From an uncultured Mollicutes bacterium (GTDB lineage: Bacteria > Bacillota_I > Bacilli_A > Acholeplasmatales > Anaeroplasmataceae): a stretch of DNA of 24,700 bases. Within the stretch, counting starts at the first letter, position 1. Every line of letters starts with the position of its first letter. A program made the position numbers and the translations under genes. Location: NCBI GenBank assembly GCA_900540705.1, contig UQGR01000030.1, positions 1 through 24,700 on the forward strand, read 5' to 3'. The notes beneath the pieces were generated by a model. The model was not told the origin of the DNA. It saw only the letters and a list, made by a program, of their open reading frames with translations, and did not search any database. This document shows positions 14,604 to 23,106 of this stretch, in pieces.

Positions 14604-15705
14604 TGAAATTGTCAATAATCTTTATATGTTTCAAAAAAAGGATATAGAGCTTTTAAAGGATAAACTGACAGATCAAGAAATCCGTCAATTGGATAATCTT
14701 TTAAAGGAGGCTGTGTCCTTCGGTATAAAAAGTGTAACAGAGAAGAAGCATCTGGCTCCTAGTGGAAATCCTCATGATTATATGTCATGTTCCATTTATC
14801 ACTGGCCAAATCCTGATACAAAGGATGGACTTCCTTATGTGGAAAGAGATGGGGTAGACAATCCAGAAGCGATTCATGGAGATAAGGAATCCTTAAGAAC
14901 CTTAGCATATATTACCTATTTGAGCTCCATTCTGTACTATATTACCCGTAACAAAGGATATTTAGATATTTTACTGGAGCATAACACCTTTTGGTTTCTT
15001 GATGAAAAGACGAAAATGAATCCAAATCTTCGGTATGCTCAGTGCATTCCTGGTGTAAATGATGGAGAGCCTGGAGGGATTATTGATTATGCGGCAAGCT
15101 ATGGATATGCATTGAATTTGCTTCATATTCTCCAACAGGAAAGTCTTTTACCAGTTGAATTTTATTTAAATATGAAGGAATGGCATAGTGAATTTTTAGA
15201 ATGGCTGCTTACCTCTGAGCAGGGATTGATTCAAGGAAAAAGAAAGAACAATCAGGGGTCCTTATATGATCTATTGATTTTAAATATTTCAAGGTTTATT
15301 GGACAGGATCAAGCCATTGCGAGGACCTATTATGATAAGCTTTTAGAACGATTGGATTTTCAGATTGATGAGAGAGGCTTGTTGCCATTAGAGCTAGTTC
15401 GTACAAAGACCAAAAGCTATACTACCATGGGACTTAAAATGCTGTTAGAAAGTGCCTATCTTTTAAAGGATTATGGGTATGATTTTACAAATAATGAAGC
15501 TTTGAAAAGGGCATTTACCTATGTAAAGCCTCATTATATAAACCATACATGGGAATTTATGCAGATTAAAGCCTTTGATTCCTATCGAGGATATTATATT
15601 TTATTCTTATTTTCTAAACTATTAAATGCGCATTGTGAGATTTATTTTGAGGAAAAACCTGAACACTGGGGATTCCTATTTATAAAAAAATTAGTAGAGG
15701 AGTAA
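14581..15705 (+). CDS. Alginate-lyase-family protein, copy 2, with His-to-Gln at the catalytic position
   Basis: A 374-residue tandem paralogue of the preceding protein, aligning without gaps for about the first 265 residues. It keeps SIYHWPNPDTKDGLPYVERD (71-90), MNPNLRYAQCIPGVNDG (146-162), GGIID (165-169), and Arg274 and Tyr280 (ELVRTKTKSY). At the position of His225 in copy 1 it has Gln225 (KNNQGSLYD, codon CAG at 15253). This may abolish lyase activity, or the reaction may rely on Tyr280. The start ATG at 14581 follows GGAGGTGG; an ATG at 14569 would lie before that ribosome binding site. It overlaps copy 1 by 23 nt. It has no signal peptide, so it is cytoplasmic. It could be a pseudoenzyme partner of copy 1 or act on a different linkage. 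Confidence 0.78.
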   Translation: MRLNQYFDEIVNNLYMFQKKDIELLKDKLTDQEIRQLDNLLKEAVSFGIKSVTEKKHLAPSGNPHDYMSCSIYHWPNPDTKDGLPYVERDGVDNPEAIHGDKESLRTLAYITYLSSILYYITRNKGYLDILLEHNTFWFLDEKTKMNPNLRYAQCIPGVNDGEPGGIIDYAASYGYALNLLHILQQESLLPVEFYLNMKEWHSEFLEWLLTSEQGLIQGKRKNNQGSLYDLLILNISRFIGQDQAIARTYYDKLLERLDFQIDERGLLPLELVRTKTKSYTTMGLKMLLESAYLLKDYGYDFTNNEALKRAFTYVKPHYINHTWEFMQIKAFDSYRGYYILFLFSKLLNAHCEIYFEEKPEHWGFLFIKKLVEE

Positions 15706-15709
15706 ACCA

Positions 15710-16480
15710 ATGAAAGAAGTAATAAAAAAATATGGTGAATTAGAGGTTCACATCAGTAAGACGAGAGAGGATATGGGTATTGTCGCTGGAAAAAGAATAG
15801 AAGCCTTAATTAAACAAGCTATCTCTGAAAAAGGAGAGGCGAGAGTGATTTTTGCCAGTGCACCTTCTCAAAATGAAATGCTAAGGTATTTAAAGGATAC
15901 AGATATTGACTGGTCTAAGGTTACAGGATTTCATATGGATGAATATGTAGGAATTGATAAATCCCTTCCTCAAAGCTTTACAAAATTTTTGGAAGATCGA
16001 CTGGTAAATTATGTTTCTATGGGACACTGGTATCCATTTGGAGGGACTACCCCTTCTGTAGAAGAAGATTTAGAGTTATATACACAATTATTAAACGAAA
16101 AGCCAATTGACCTTGTCATCTTGGGAATCGGTGAGAATGGGCATCTTGCCTTTAATGACCCTGCCTTCTGCGATTTTAACGATCCGCTTACAGTAAAGAC
16201 GGTAGATTTAGATGAGGTATGCAGAAATCAGCAGGTAAATGATGGATGCTTTGAAAGACTAGAGCTAGTACCGAAGCAGGCACTAACCATAACCATTCCT
16301 CCTTTGCTAAACTGCAAATGGAAGGTTGCGGTAGTACCTGGTCCAACAAAAAAATTTGCTATAAAAAATACATTGCAGGGGGAAATTACTCCGGATTGTC
16401 CGGCAAGTATTTTAAGAACCTGTCCAAATTCAGAGCTGTATGTGGATGATGCTGCCTACAGCCTAGTTCAGGAGGAGTAA
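15710..16480 (+). CDS. nagB: Glucosamine-6-phosphate deaminase-like protein (NagB family)
   Basis: A 256-residue protein of the size and fold of NagB, which turns glucosamine-6-phosphate into fructose-6-phosphate and ammonia. Visible motifs are the phosphate-binding stretch IFASAPSQNEML (47-58), VTGFHMDEYVG (71-81) with Asp77-Glu78, and LGIGENGHLAFNDP (138-151) with His145. Relative to E. coli NagB (GNDGHIAFNEP), Asp141 is replaced by Asn143 and Glu148 by Asp150. Close relatives with GENGHLAFNDP exist as a distinct subfamily in sugar clusters, so activity on another aminosugar phosphate is possible. Pairing with NagA at 23107 in the same operon supports aminosugar catabolism. It starts 4 nt after the upstream stop. 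Confidence 0.82.
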   Translation: MKEVIKKYGELEVHISKTREDMGIVAGKRIEALIKQAISEKGEARVIFASAPSQNEMLRYLKDTDIDWSKVTGFHMDEYVGIDKSLPQSFTKFLEDRLVNYVSMGHWYPFGGTTPSVEEDLELYTQLLNEKPIDLVILGIGENGHLAFNDPAFCDFNDPLTVKTVDLDEVCRNQQVNDGCFERLELVPKQALTITIPPLLNCKWKVAVVPGPTKKFAIKNTLQGEITPDCPASILRTCPNSELYVDDAAYSLVQEE

Positions 16481-16481
16481 C

Positions 16482-18470
16482 ATGAAGAAAAAACTATGGG
16501 GTCTTGCGGTTGGAATTTTAGGGATTGCAGTATTATCTAGCTGTCGTCCTAACATTCCAGTTGACCCAGGACAAAATACAGACAAAACAAAAACTGAATT
16601 AAGAATAAATTTTGCCACAGGAAATGCATTAAAGACATTGACCTACAACACAGGGTCTCCAATCACTCTGCCAGATGGCTCTATTTATACCAATGGTCAA
16701 ATTAAGCCAGCTTGGAATTATATCGGTAATCACTTAAACATCAGTATAAAGGATGTTACCGTTCAGGGGCAGACTGCCACAAACATGATTCAGATTGCTG
16801 CAGCAACCAATTTTGAGGATGCTGAAATTTATGGTGGTAATGTTGCAGAAACCTTTATGGAATATGGTGCTAGAGGAAAGCTAGTAAACCTATTAGATTA
16901 CAAGGAGAAGCTACCTGATTTTATGGCATACTTGGACAGCTATCCTTTGATTAAGCAGCAGCTTACGGCTTATGATGGCGGAATATATAATGTTCCTTAT
17001 GTTGCAGAGTTAGATGAGTTCTCAAAGGTATTCTATGGAAGAAATTCTTGGATTGAGGCCCTATTAGATACGGATTCTGTTCAGTCAGAAACAGAGACCT
17101 TAACTGTTTCCTATGATGGATATTGGATTGGAAGCAGAAGCCGGAAAACAACTAACATTGTAGAGCTTCAAAACAATGCTGCCGTAGGTGGAAAGCTTAC
17201 AGCTCAAGCTGCAAGAGACCAGTTGATTCGCTATATTGATGCCAATTATCCAGATTTAGAAAAAAGAAGTGATTTATATTTAGGAGCTACAGCTGTATAT
17301 GACATGGATGAGCTGGTGGCATTGTGGCGAGTTATGAAGCTACATCCTAAAACGTTATTCAAGCTAACTACTGGACAGACCGGTAGCTGTGAGATTGTTC
17401 CTTTCTTCTTTAGAACAAAAAATCAAAGAGCGGAAATTTTTAAGCTCATCAATTATTTTGGTGGAACTAGAGTATATGGAACAAACACTTATACAGGTCT
17501 TTGGTTTGTGGATGAAAGTAACACCCTACAATATAGCTTCTATCAGGATGAGCTTTTTGAGGGAATTGATTATTTAAAGGATTTGTTTAGTGAGGGTCTA
17601 ATCAATTCTGACTATGATGATACGAATAATAGTGCGGATTTCCGTTCCATCTTTTATTCCTCAGACTTGAATGTGAATTCTAGTGGCGCTTCCACTGTGA
17701 AGCAGCTAGGCTTTATGACCTTTGATTTTATTCCTTCTACAGCGGCCAGCTCTCCAACTGGAGTTGTAAAGGCTATGCTTCCACCAGTGACAACACTAGA
17801 GGGAATGCATGATGATAAGTTCTATCATTATATTGAAATTCCTAGAACTGTAATGATTGATGGCTGGGCTATCTCTAAAAATGCTACAGGAGAAAAGCTA
17901 GATAAAGCCTTAGAGCTATTCAATTTCTTCTTTACAGAGTTTGGAAGTAATGTTCAAAACTTTGGTATTCCAGGAGTAATGGCAGATTTTGAAAATCAGT
18001 ATACACTACCAAATGGAAACAAGGTTCCAACCTTGTCAAAATGGATTGTAGACCAAGCTGCCTTTTATACCAATGGAGATGTGGCAACCTTCGGACAGCA
18101 GTTTATGGGAATTCGTATGGCGATTGGCTATAAGGCGGATATTGGCTTTGAATATCAGAATATGACACCAGCGGCTCAGGAGGGATATAACCTTTATGAA
18201 CAATGTGGTGTTCTTACCCTAGGCTATAACAAGCCATCTAAGCTGTTAGAGTTATCTGCCCCTTGTTATTCCTTAACTAGACAGGAGGCCGCAAGACTAT
18301 CTACTCTATCTATCGGTGATGACCAGCTGAGTATGATATATTTATATATTCGTTCGGATAAAAATAGTGTTTCCTCTGTAAGTCAAATTAAAAAGGCTTA
18401 TGAGGATGCAAACATATCTGAATATGTCGAAATTTATCGAAACGCGTATGATAGAACAAAAACCTCATAG
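16482..18470 (+). CDS. Large extracellular solute-binding lipoprotein (LplA-type)
   Basis: A 662-residue lipoprotein that captures oligosaccharide for the ABC importer. The signal peptide MKKKLWGLAVGILGIAVLSS ends at a lipobox with Cys21. The mature protein shows the LplA-like pattern: WNYIGNHLNISIKDV near the N-terminus, an IYNVPYVAE-type stretch, then GWAISKNATGEKLDKALELF and a long C-terminal lobe. Its size is larger than ordinary sugar-binding proteins (about 400-450) and typical of partners of LplB/YtcP permeases. It begins one base after nagB, with CAGGAGGAG as ribosome binding site. Its substrate is likely the oligosaccharide released by the surface beta-helix proteins encoded next. 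Confidence 0.88.
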   Translation: MKKKLWGLAVGILGIAVLSSCRPNIPVDPGQNTDKTKTELRINFATGNALKTLTYNTGSPITLPDGSIYTNGQIKPAWNYIGNHLNISIKDVTVQGQTATNMIQIAAATNFEDAEIYGGNVAETFMEYGARGKLVNLLDYKEKLPDFMAYLDSYPLIKQQLTAYDGGIYNVPYVAELDEFSKVFYGRNSWIEALLDTDSVQSETETLTVSYDGYWIGSRSRKTTNIVELQNNAAVGGKLTAQAARDQLIRYIDANYPDLEKRSDLYLGATAVYDMDELVALWRVMKLHPKTLFKLTTGQTGSCEIVPFFFRTKNQRAEIFKLINYFGGTRVYGTNTYTGLWFVDESNTLQYSFYQDELFEGIDYLKDLFSEGLINSDYDDTNNSADFRSIFYSSDLNVNSSGASTVKQLGFMTFDFIPSTAASSPTGVVKAMLPPVTTLEGMHDDKFYHYIEIPRTVMIDGWAISKNATGEKLDKALELFNFFFTEFGSNVQNFGIPGVMADFENQYTLPNGNKVPTLSKWIVDQAAFYTNGDVATFGQQFMGIRMAIGYKADIGFEYQNMTPAAQEGYNLYEQCGVLTLGYNKPSKLLELSAPCYSLTRQEAARLSTLSIGDDQLSMIYLYIRSDKNSVSSVSQIKKAYEDANISEYVEIYRNAYDRTKTS

Positions 18471-18481
18471 GAGGAACTCCT

Positions 18482-20041
18482 GTGAAACGTGGTTTAATTT
18501 TAGTTATAGTATTATTTCTTACCGCCTGTACAACCTCTAAAAATCAAGCTTTAGACCAATTGAATGAGGTTGCAGAAGAGATTGCGGTTGCAGAGCTGCT
18601 AGAGGAGGATATTTTACTTCCTCAAACAGAAAAATATGGAGTTTTGATTTCTTGGGAGTCTAATCGAGAGGAAATTTTATCTACAGATGGAAAGATATTT
18701 CCTACCGAACAGGATGAAGAGGTTATTTTAACTGCGAAGCTCTCTCTTGAAAATCAGGAGATTACAAAAGTGTTTCATGTCATAGTTAAGGGGGTAAAAA
18801 AGCCTATAGAAAATATCAACTTTACTGGAGAGTACCAGTATCAAATTGCTGAAGAAAAGGCGGCTTTATTTCCCTATTATAAGGGCCATACCTATGCAGG
18901 CCTTTATACAAAGGATGGACAAGAGCATAAGGAGTTTACTCCAAATGAGACAACTGGCTCTACTTTGAGCGTCAAGCTGTTTGGGGCTAAGGCAGATGAT
19001 GAAGGCTTTGATAACACTCCCGCCTTTCAAAAGGCAATCACTGCCGCTAAGCCAGGAGATGAGATATTCGTCCCAGCCGGGAAATATTATTTCCATACAG
19101 CGGCAATCACTAGCCCGTATTATGCTCATATTTATTTGAAGCCAGGAGTGAACTTGCGAGGAGCAGGAGAAGATAAATCCATCTTGATATCTAGCTTTCA
19201 AAATAAAGAATATGTGGATAAATCCATTGGAAAGAAGACGGCAACCTTAGCCTGTGGAAATGGCTCTAGCTGTACAATTTCCAGCTTAGGATTTACTGCC
19301 AATACGGATGATTCCTGTCTACCTCCAGATTACAACGATACGAAGGTCAACAACCCAGAGGGGAACCAGTACGCTCCAGCCTTTGGAATTGTAGTTTATA
19401 ATACCTCTTTAGCTACATTGACTCAAAATATCTATATCCATAACGTTCACATTTCCTATTTCCAGTATGATGGGATTCGTCTGTATTGCACTAGAAATTG
19501 TAAAATTTCTGATTCCATCATTACCAAGGCTACAGATATTGGTGGTGGAGGAGCAGGTTACGGAATTGAGATACGTGGCTATGGGCATGAATATTTTAAA
19601 TACGTCGATACGAGACTAGATTCCTGTTATAACATCGTGGAAGGAGTACAGGTCATAGGACCTTATATCCGGCATGGAATTATTCTTTCCTATGTAACCC
19701 ATAACAATTTGTTTTATAACAATCAGGTATTAGACTCTGCAGATGATGCCTTTGATGTTCATGGGCAGGATGAATTTTTAAATGTTTTTAGTAAGAATTA
19801 TGCATACGGCTCTAGAAGAGGAGCTGGTTTAGGGTTAGGGAATACAGGTTCCTCCCACGATGAAAGTGGGTACGGGAATGTCCTTTACCAAAATGTCTTT
19901 GAAAATTGCAAATATGGTGTTACGGTTGCCAGAGGAACACAATATACACAGGTCATCGAAAATACGATTCGTGGCTGTACGTATGGAGTATATATCAACA
20001 ATGGACCGAATACCTTTCAAAAAAATAATATTACAGAATAG
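18482..20041 (+). CDS. Surface lipoprotein with Ig-like and right-handed beta-helix (pectate-lyase-like) domains, copy 1
   Basis: A 519-residue lipoprotein (MKRGLILVIVLFLTAC, Cys16) with a GTG start preceded by AGGAGGA. Residues about 30-103 resemble the atypical bacterial Ig-like domain (ISWESNREEILSTDGKI...FHVIVKG). From residue 161 the pectate-lyase-type beta-helix begins with VKLFGAKADDEGFDNTPAFQ and FVPAGKYYF. Strongly conserved blocks shared with copy 2 are ATDIGGGGAGYGI, GPYIRHGIILSYVTHNN and DVHGQDEFLNV. This fold is used by polysaccharide lyases, hydrolases and epimerases, so the exact reaction is open. It is expected to cut or modify the polymer outside the cell before import. It lacks the C-terminal extension of copy 2. 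Confidence 0.8.
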   Translation: MKRGLILVIVLFLTACTTSKNQALDQLNEVAEEIAVAELLEEDILLPQTEKYGVLISWESNREEILSTDGKIFPTEQDEEVILTAKLSLENQEITKVFHVIVKGVKKPIENINFTGEYQYQIAEEKAALFPYYKGHTYAGLYTKDGQEHKEFTPNETTGSTLSVKLFGAKADDEGFDNTPAFQKAITAAKPGDEIFVPAGKYYFHTAAITSPYYAHIYLKPGVNLRGAGEDKSILISSFQNKEYVDKSIGKKTATLACGNGSSCTISSLGFTANTDDSCLPPDYNDTKVNNPEGNQYAPAFGIVVYNTSLATLTQNIYIHNVHISYFQYDGIRLYCTRNCKISDSIITKATDIGGGGAGYGIEIRGYGHEYFKYVDTRLDSCYNIVEGVQVIGPYIRHGIILSYVTHNNLFYNNQVLDSADDAFDVHGQDEFLNVFSKNYAYGSRRGAGLGLGNTGSSHDESGYGNVLYQNVFENCKYGVTVARGTQYTQVIENTIRGCTYGVYINNGPNTFQKNNITE

Positions 20042-20054
20042 AAAGGGTGAAACA

Positions 20055-22271
20055 ATGAAACGAATACTTTGTTTCTTAATGGGAATTTTAAGCATCTTCA
20101 TCTTGGCCTCCTGTAATCCTACAGAGGAAGAGAAGCCATCTTCTGTGCTAGATGATAATGGTACAGTGGATGTGGATGAGGATAGCCGAATTGATGCAAG
20201 TCTAGATCCAAACTATACAGACGGATTAGACTATGAGTATACGGGAGACTGGGGACACAACAAGGAGTATAAAAAGCCAGGCTTTTACAATCCTGATGGA
20301 AGTGTTTTTACATTACCAAATGAAAATCAATCTACAGGGAACCGAATTAATGTAGTAATGTTTGGTGCCAAAGCAAATGATGAGGATTTTGACAATACGA
20401 ACGCCGTAAAACAAGCTATTGCTTCTGCAAAGGAAAATGATTACATTTATTTTCCAGCAGGCCGGTATTATTTTTCTTCCAATACCTTAAGCAGTCCTTA
20501 TTTTTCACATATCTATGTGTATACAAATAATTTAAATATAAAGGGTGCAGGTGCAGATAGTACGTTCTTAGTTTCAAAATTTTCTGCAGAACACAATTTA
20601 TCTAAGCAAACGGCAACCTTGACAATTATGAATGCTTCTAATGTAACAGTTAGTGATCTTTCTTTTACAGCTGAGGTTCCAGAGGATAAAATGCCTGTGG
20701 ATTTAAATACAAGTCAGTCCAATGCGGAGGGGAATCAGTATGCGCCTAATACTCAGATTGCAGTATTAAATTCTGATCCAATTGAACCTACAAAAAATGT
20801 AGTCATCCGCAATTGTAAAATATCTTATTTCCAAGTAGCTGGTGTTTACCTGAGAAAAACACAAGAGTGTCGAGTAATAGATTGTTCCATTTCTGATGCA
20901 ACAGATATTGGCGGTGGTGGTGCAGGCTATGGAATTTGTATTGCTGGAAACGGCTTTGAGTCCTTTACGATGGTTGGGTCTACAACAGATTCTAGATACA
21001 ACTTTGTTGCTCACAACATCTTCACAGGACCATATCTAAGACATGCAATTATTTTATCCTATGTAACCCATAATAATTTAATTTATGACAACACAGTAGA
21101 TGGATGTCAGGATGAACCATTAGATTTACATGGAGAGGATGAATTCTTAAATGTCATCACCAAGAACAAGGTGAAGAATTTAACTAGGACAGGCATTGGC
21201 TTAGGAAATCCAGGCTCTACACATGATGCCACAGGACCAGGAAATATAGTGTATGGAAATGAGGTAGAGAATGCTGCAGGAGGAATCCAAATTTCCTATG
21301 GTACGCCAGATACGCAAATTTATAACAACACATTTAAAAATTTAAAGGATGGTTCTATAGGTATAAATGTTTTATTTGGACCAAATACAGTAATTCGAAA
21401 CAATCAGGTGGTAGATATTACAGGGGATAGCAAAGGAATTTCCGTTTCCTATTCCTATGTATGGAATGACCCATCCTTAGGAGTTTACAAGCTAGATATT
21501 CAAAGTAATACCATCAAGAATTTAAAGACAGCTATGTACTTTGAAGTCTACAAGGAAGGAACTAAGATTAAAAATAATGCGATAGAAAATTGTGAAAATG
21601 GAATATTATCTGATAAAGACAGCTTTGTAATGCCAGAGAAATCAAATTATTTTGATCCAGTAGAGGGGACCTTCCTTTATCCTACGCAGGAGGGGAATAT
21701 CAATCGTGGAAATTATGAAAGCACGATAAATCCTAATGGATATTATTATTTCAAGGGATCTCATGATGAGCCACTTTTGAACCGTGTAATCTTTGAGGAA
21801 TACACCATTGACCGGTCTGTTTTATCCTCCAGTGAGAAGGTATATTTAAGAATCACTACGACATCAAAGAGTGCAAAACAGCATTTCTTCTTCTGGGCAG
21901 CAGAAAATTTAAAATGGGAAGCGTCTGAGCTTACCTGGGGAAATGCACCATATATCAATAATCCAACAAACAATCCTTCTCTACCTTGGGATGAAACAGG
22001 AGAATATCCAATTTCTGTTTATCCTTATGGTTCCCAGATTTATGATCCAAATAAAGAATGTACCTTAATTACAGATTTAGAATGTGTTGCTGTAAACGAA
22101 GCATTTATGACTTATTATATTGACATAACTGATTTTATGAAAAACACATTGAAGTCTGATAATTTTACAATTATCATGACAAATGAAACGATGGATGCAG
22201 CTTATTCCAGCGTTAGAAATATGAATGGAAATCCAGAAAATATTTGGCCTTGTTTAATTTTTGCTAATTAA
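20055..22271 (+). CDS. Surface lipoprotein with beta-helix and C-terminal DNRLRE/CBM96-like domain, copy 2
   Basis: A 738-residue lipoprotein (MKRILCFLMGILSIFILASC, Cys20). The ATG at 20055 follows AAAGGGTGA; the frame is open upstream to 19860 but that part is antisense-free overlap inside copy 1 and lacks a signal peptide. Residues 97 to about 600 form the same beta-helix as copy 1 (VVMFGAKANDEDFDNTNAVK, DATDIGGGGAGYGI, GPYLRHAIILSYVTHNN, DLHGEDEFLNV). The last 130 or so residues (DEPLLNRVIFEEYTIDRSVL onward, with a central KWEASELTWGNAP) look like a DNRLRE/CBM96-type module; that family includes alginate-binding members. It is a likely surface depolymerase with its own glycan-binding domain. 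Copies 1 and 2 probably arose by tandem duplication. Confidence 0.8.
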   Translation: MKRILCFLMGILSIFILASCNPTEEEKPSSVLDDNGTVDVDEDSRIDASLDPNYTDGLDYEYTGDWGHNKEYKKPGFYNPDGSVFTLPNENQSTGNRINVVMFGAKANDEDFDNTNAVKQAIASAKENDYIYFPAGRYYFSSNTLSSPYFSHIYVYTNNLNIKGAGADSTFLVSKFSAEHNLSKQTATLTIMNASNVTVSDLSFTAEVPEDKMPVDLNTSQSNAEGNQYAPNTQIAVLNSDPIEPTKNVVIRNCKISYFQVAGVYLRKTQECRVIDCSISDATDIGGGGAGYGICIAGNGFESFTMVGSTTDSRYNFVAHNIFTGPYLRHAIILSYVTHNNLIYDNTVDGCQDEPLDLHGEDEFLNVITKNKVKNLTRTGIGLGNPGSTHDATGPGNIVYGNEVENAAGGIQISYGTPDTQIYNNTFKNLKDGSIGINVLFGPNTVIRNNQVVDITGDSKGISVSYSYVWNDPSLGVYKLDIQSNTIKNLKTAMYFEVYKEGTKIKNNAIENCENGILSDKDSFVMPEKSNYFDPVEGTFLYPTQEGNINRGNYESTINPNGYYYFKGSHDEPLLNRVIFEEYTIDRSVLSSSEKVYLRITTTSKSAKQHFFFWAAENLKWEASELTWGNAPYINNPTNNPSLPWDETGEYPISVYPYGSQIYDPNKECTLITDLECVAVNEAFMTYYIDITDFMKNTLKSDNFTIIMTNETMDAAYSSVRNMNGNPENIWPCLIFAN

Positions 22272-23081
22272 ATGAGTAACATCCATATGAACCATCTTCC
22301 AAAGATAGGACTGGGAACATTTCTATCTACAGGGGAGGAGGCTTATCACAGTGTACGAACTGCTTTGGAAACTGGCTATCGACTAATTGATACTGCTGCA
22401 GTTTATGAAAATGAAAAGGAAGTAGGCAAGGCTATTGCAGACAGCGGAATTGCCAGAAAAGACATTGTTGTTAGTACAAAATTATATGCCAAAAAAACTG
22501 GATACCAGCAAGTAATTCAGGAATGTAAAAAAAGTTTGAAAAACTTGAATTTAGAATATGTGGACATTTATTTTATTCATTGGATGCCTAGAAGCTATGA
22601 GGATTTGCTAGATACGTGGAGAGGAATGGAATATTTATACGAAAAAGGGTATTGTCGAGCAATTGGCGTTTGTAATATCACCTTATATTATTTAGATAGA
22701 CTAGTCAAAGATGCTAAAATCTCGCCTATGTTTTGTCAAATTGAATTTCATCCTTTTCTCCAGCAGACCTTATTTTTGGAGTACTGCAGAAATCATAAGA
22801 TTACAGTTATAGGATTTGGTTTATTTGCCAAAGGCCTTGTATTTCAAAATGATACATTGAAGAAATTAGCAGATTTCACAGAAAGCTCAGTGGCAAATCT
22901 TGTACTGTCCTGGGGAATGAAATGTGGAGTTCTTCCATTGGTCAAATCTGTTCATCCTCAAAGAATTCAAGATAATTATGAGAAAAATTTTGATGTTTCA
23001 ACAATGCTTATGGAAGAGTTGACAAAGCTGAATGATGGATTAAGAGTGTATCGTGATCCAGAAAATAATCCTTACGTATAG
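22272..23081 (+). CDS. Aldo/keto reductase
   Basis: A 269-residue NADPH-dependent aldo/keto reductase whose ATG directly follows the previous stop codon. The catalytic tetrad is complete: Asp40 and Tyr45 (RLIDTAAVYENE), Lys70 (VVSTKLY) and His103 (YFIHWMP). The family start pattern KIGLGTF and the cofactor-binding end (PLVKSVHPQRIQDN) are also present. Members reduce sugar or keto-acid aldehydes. Within this operon a reductase could handle an unsaturated uronate-derived keto product, a job usually done by short-chain dehydrogenases in alginate pathways; that is inference. The gene ends 25 nt before nagA. Confidence 0.88.
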   Translation: MSNIHMNHLPKIGLGTFLSTGEEAYHSVRTALETGYRLIDTAAVYENEKEVGKAIADSGIARKDIVVSTKLYAKKTGYQQVIQECKKSLKNLNLEYVDIYFIHWMPRSYEDLLDTWRGMEYLYEKGYCRAIGVCNITLYYLDRLVKDAKISPMFCQIEFHPFLQQTLFLEYCRNHKITVIGFGLFAKGLVFQNDTLKKLADFTESSVANLVLSWGMKCGVLPLVKSVHPQRIQDNYEKNFDVSTMLMEELTKLNDGLRVYRDPENNPYV

Positions 23082-23106
23082 AGGATAGAAGCAGAGGAGA
23101 AAAATT

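Noticed and set aside
19860..20054. Upstream extension of the second beta-helix gene
   Set aside because: The extension overlaps copy 1 in another frame and would hide the signal peptide that begins at 20055 after a ribosome binding site.
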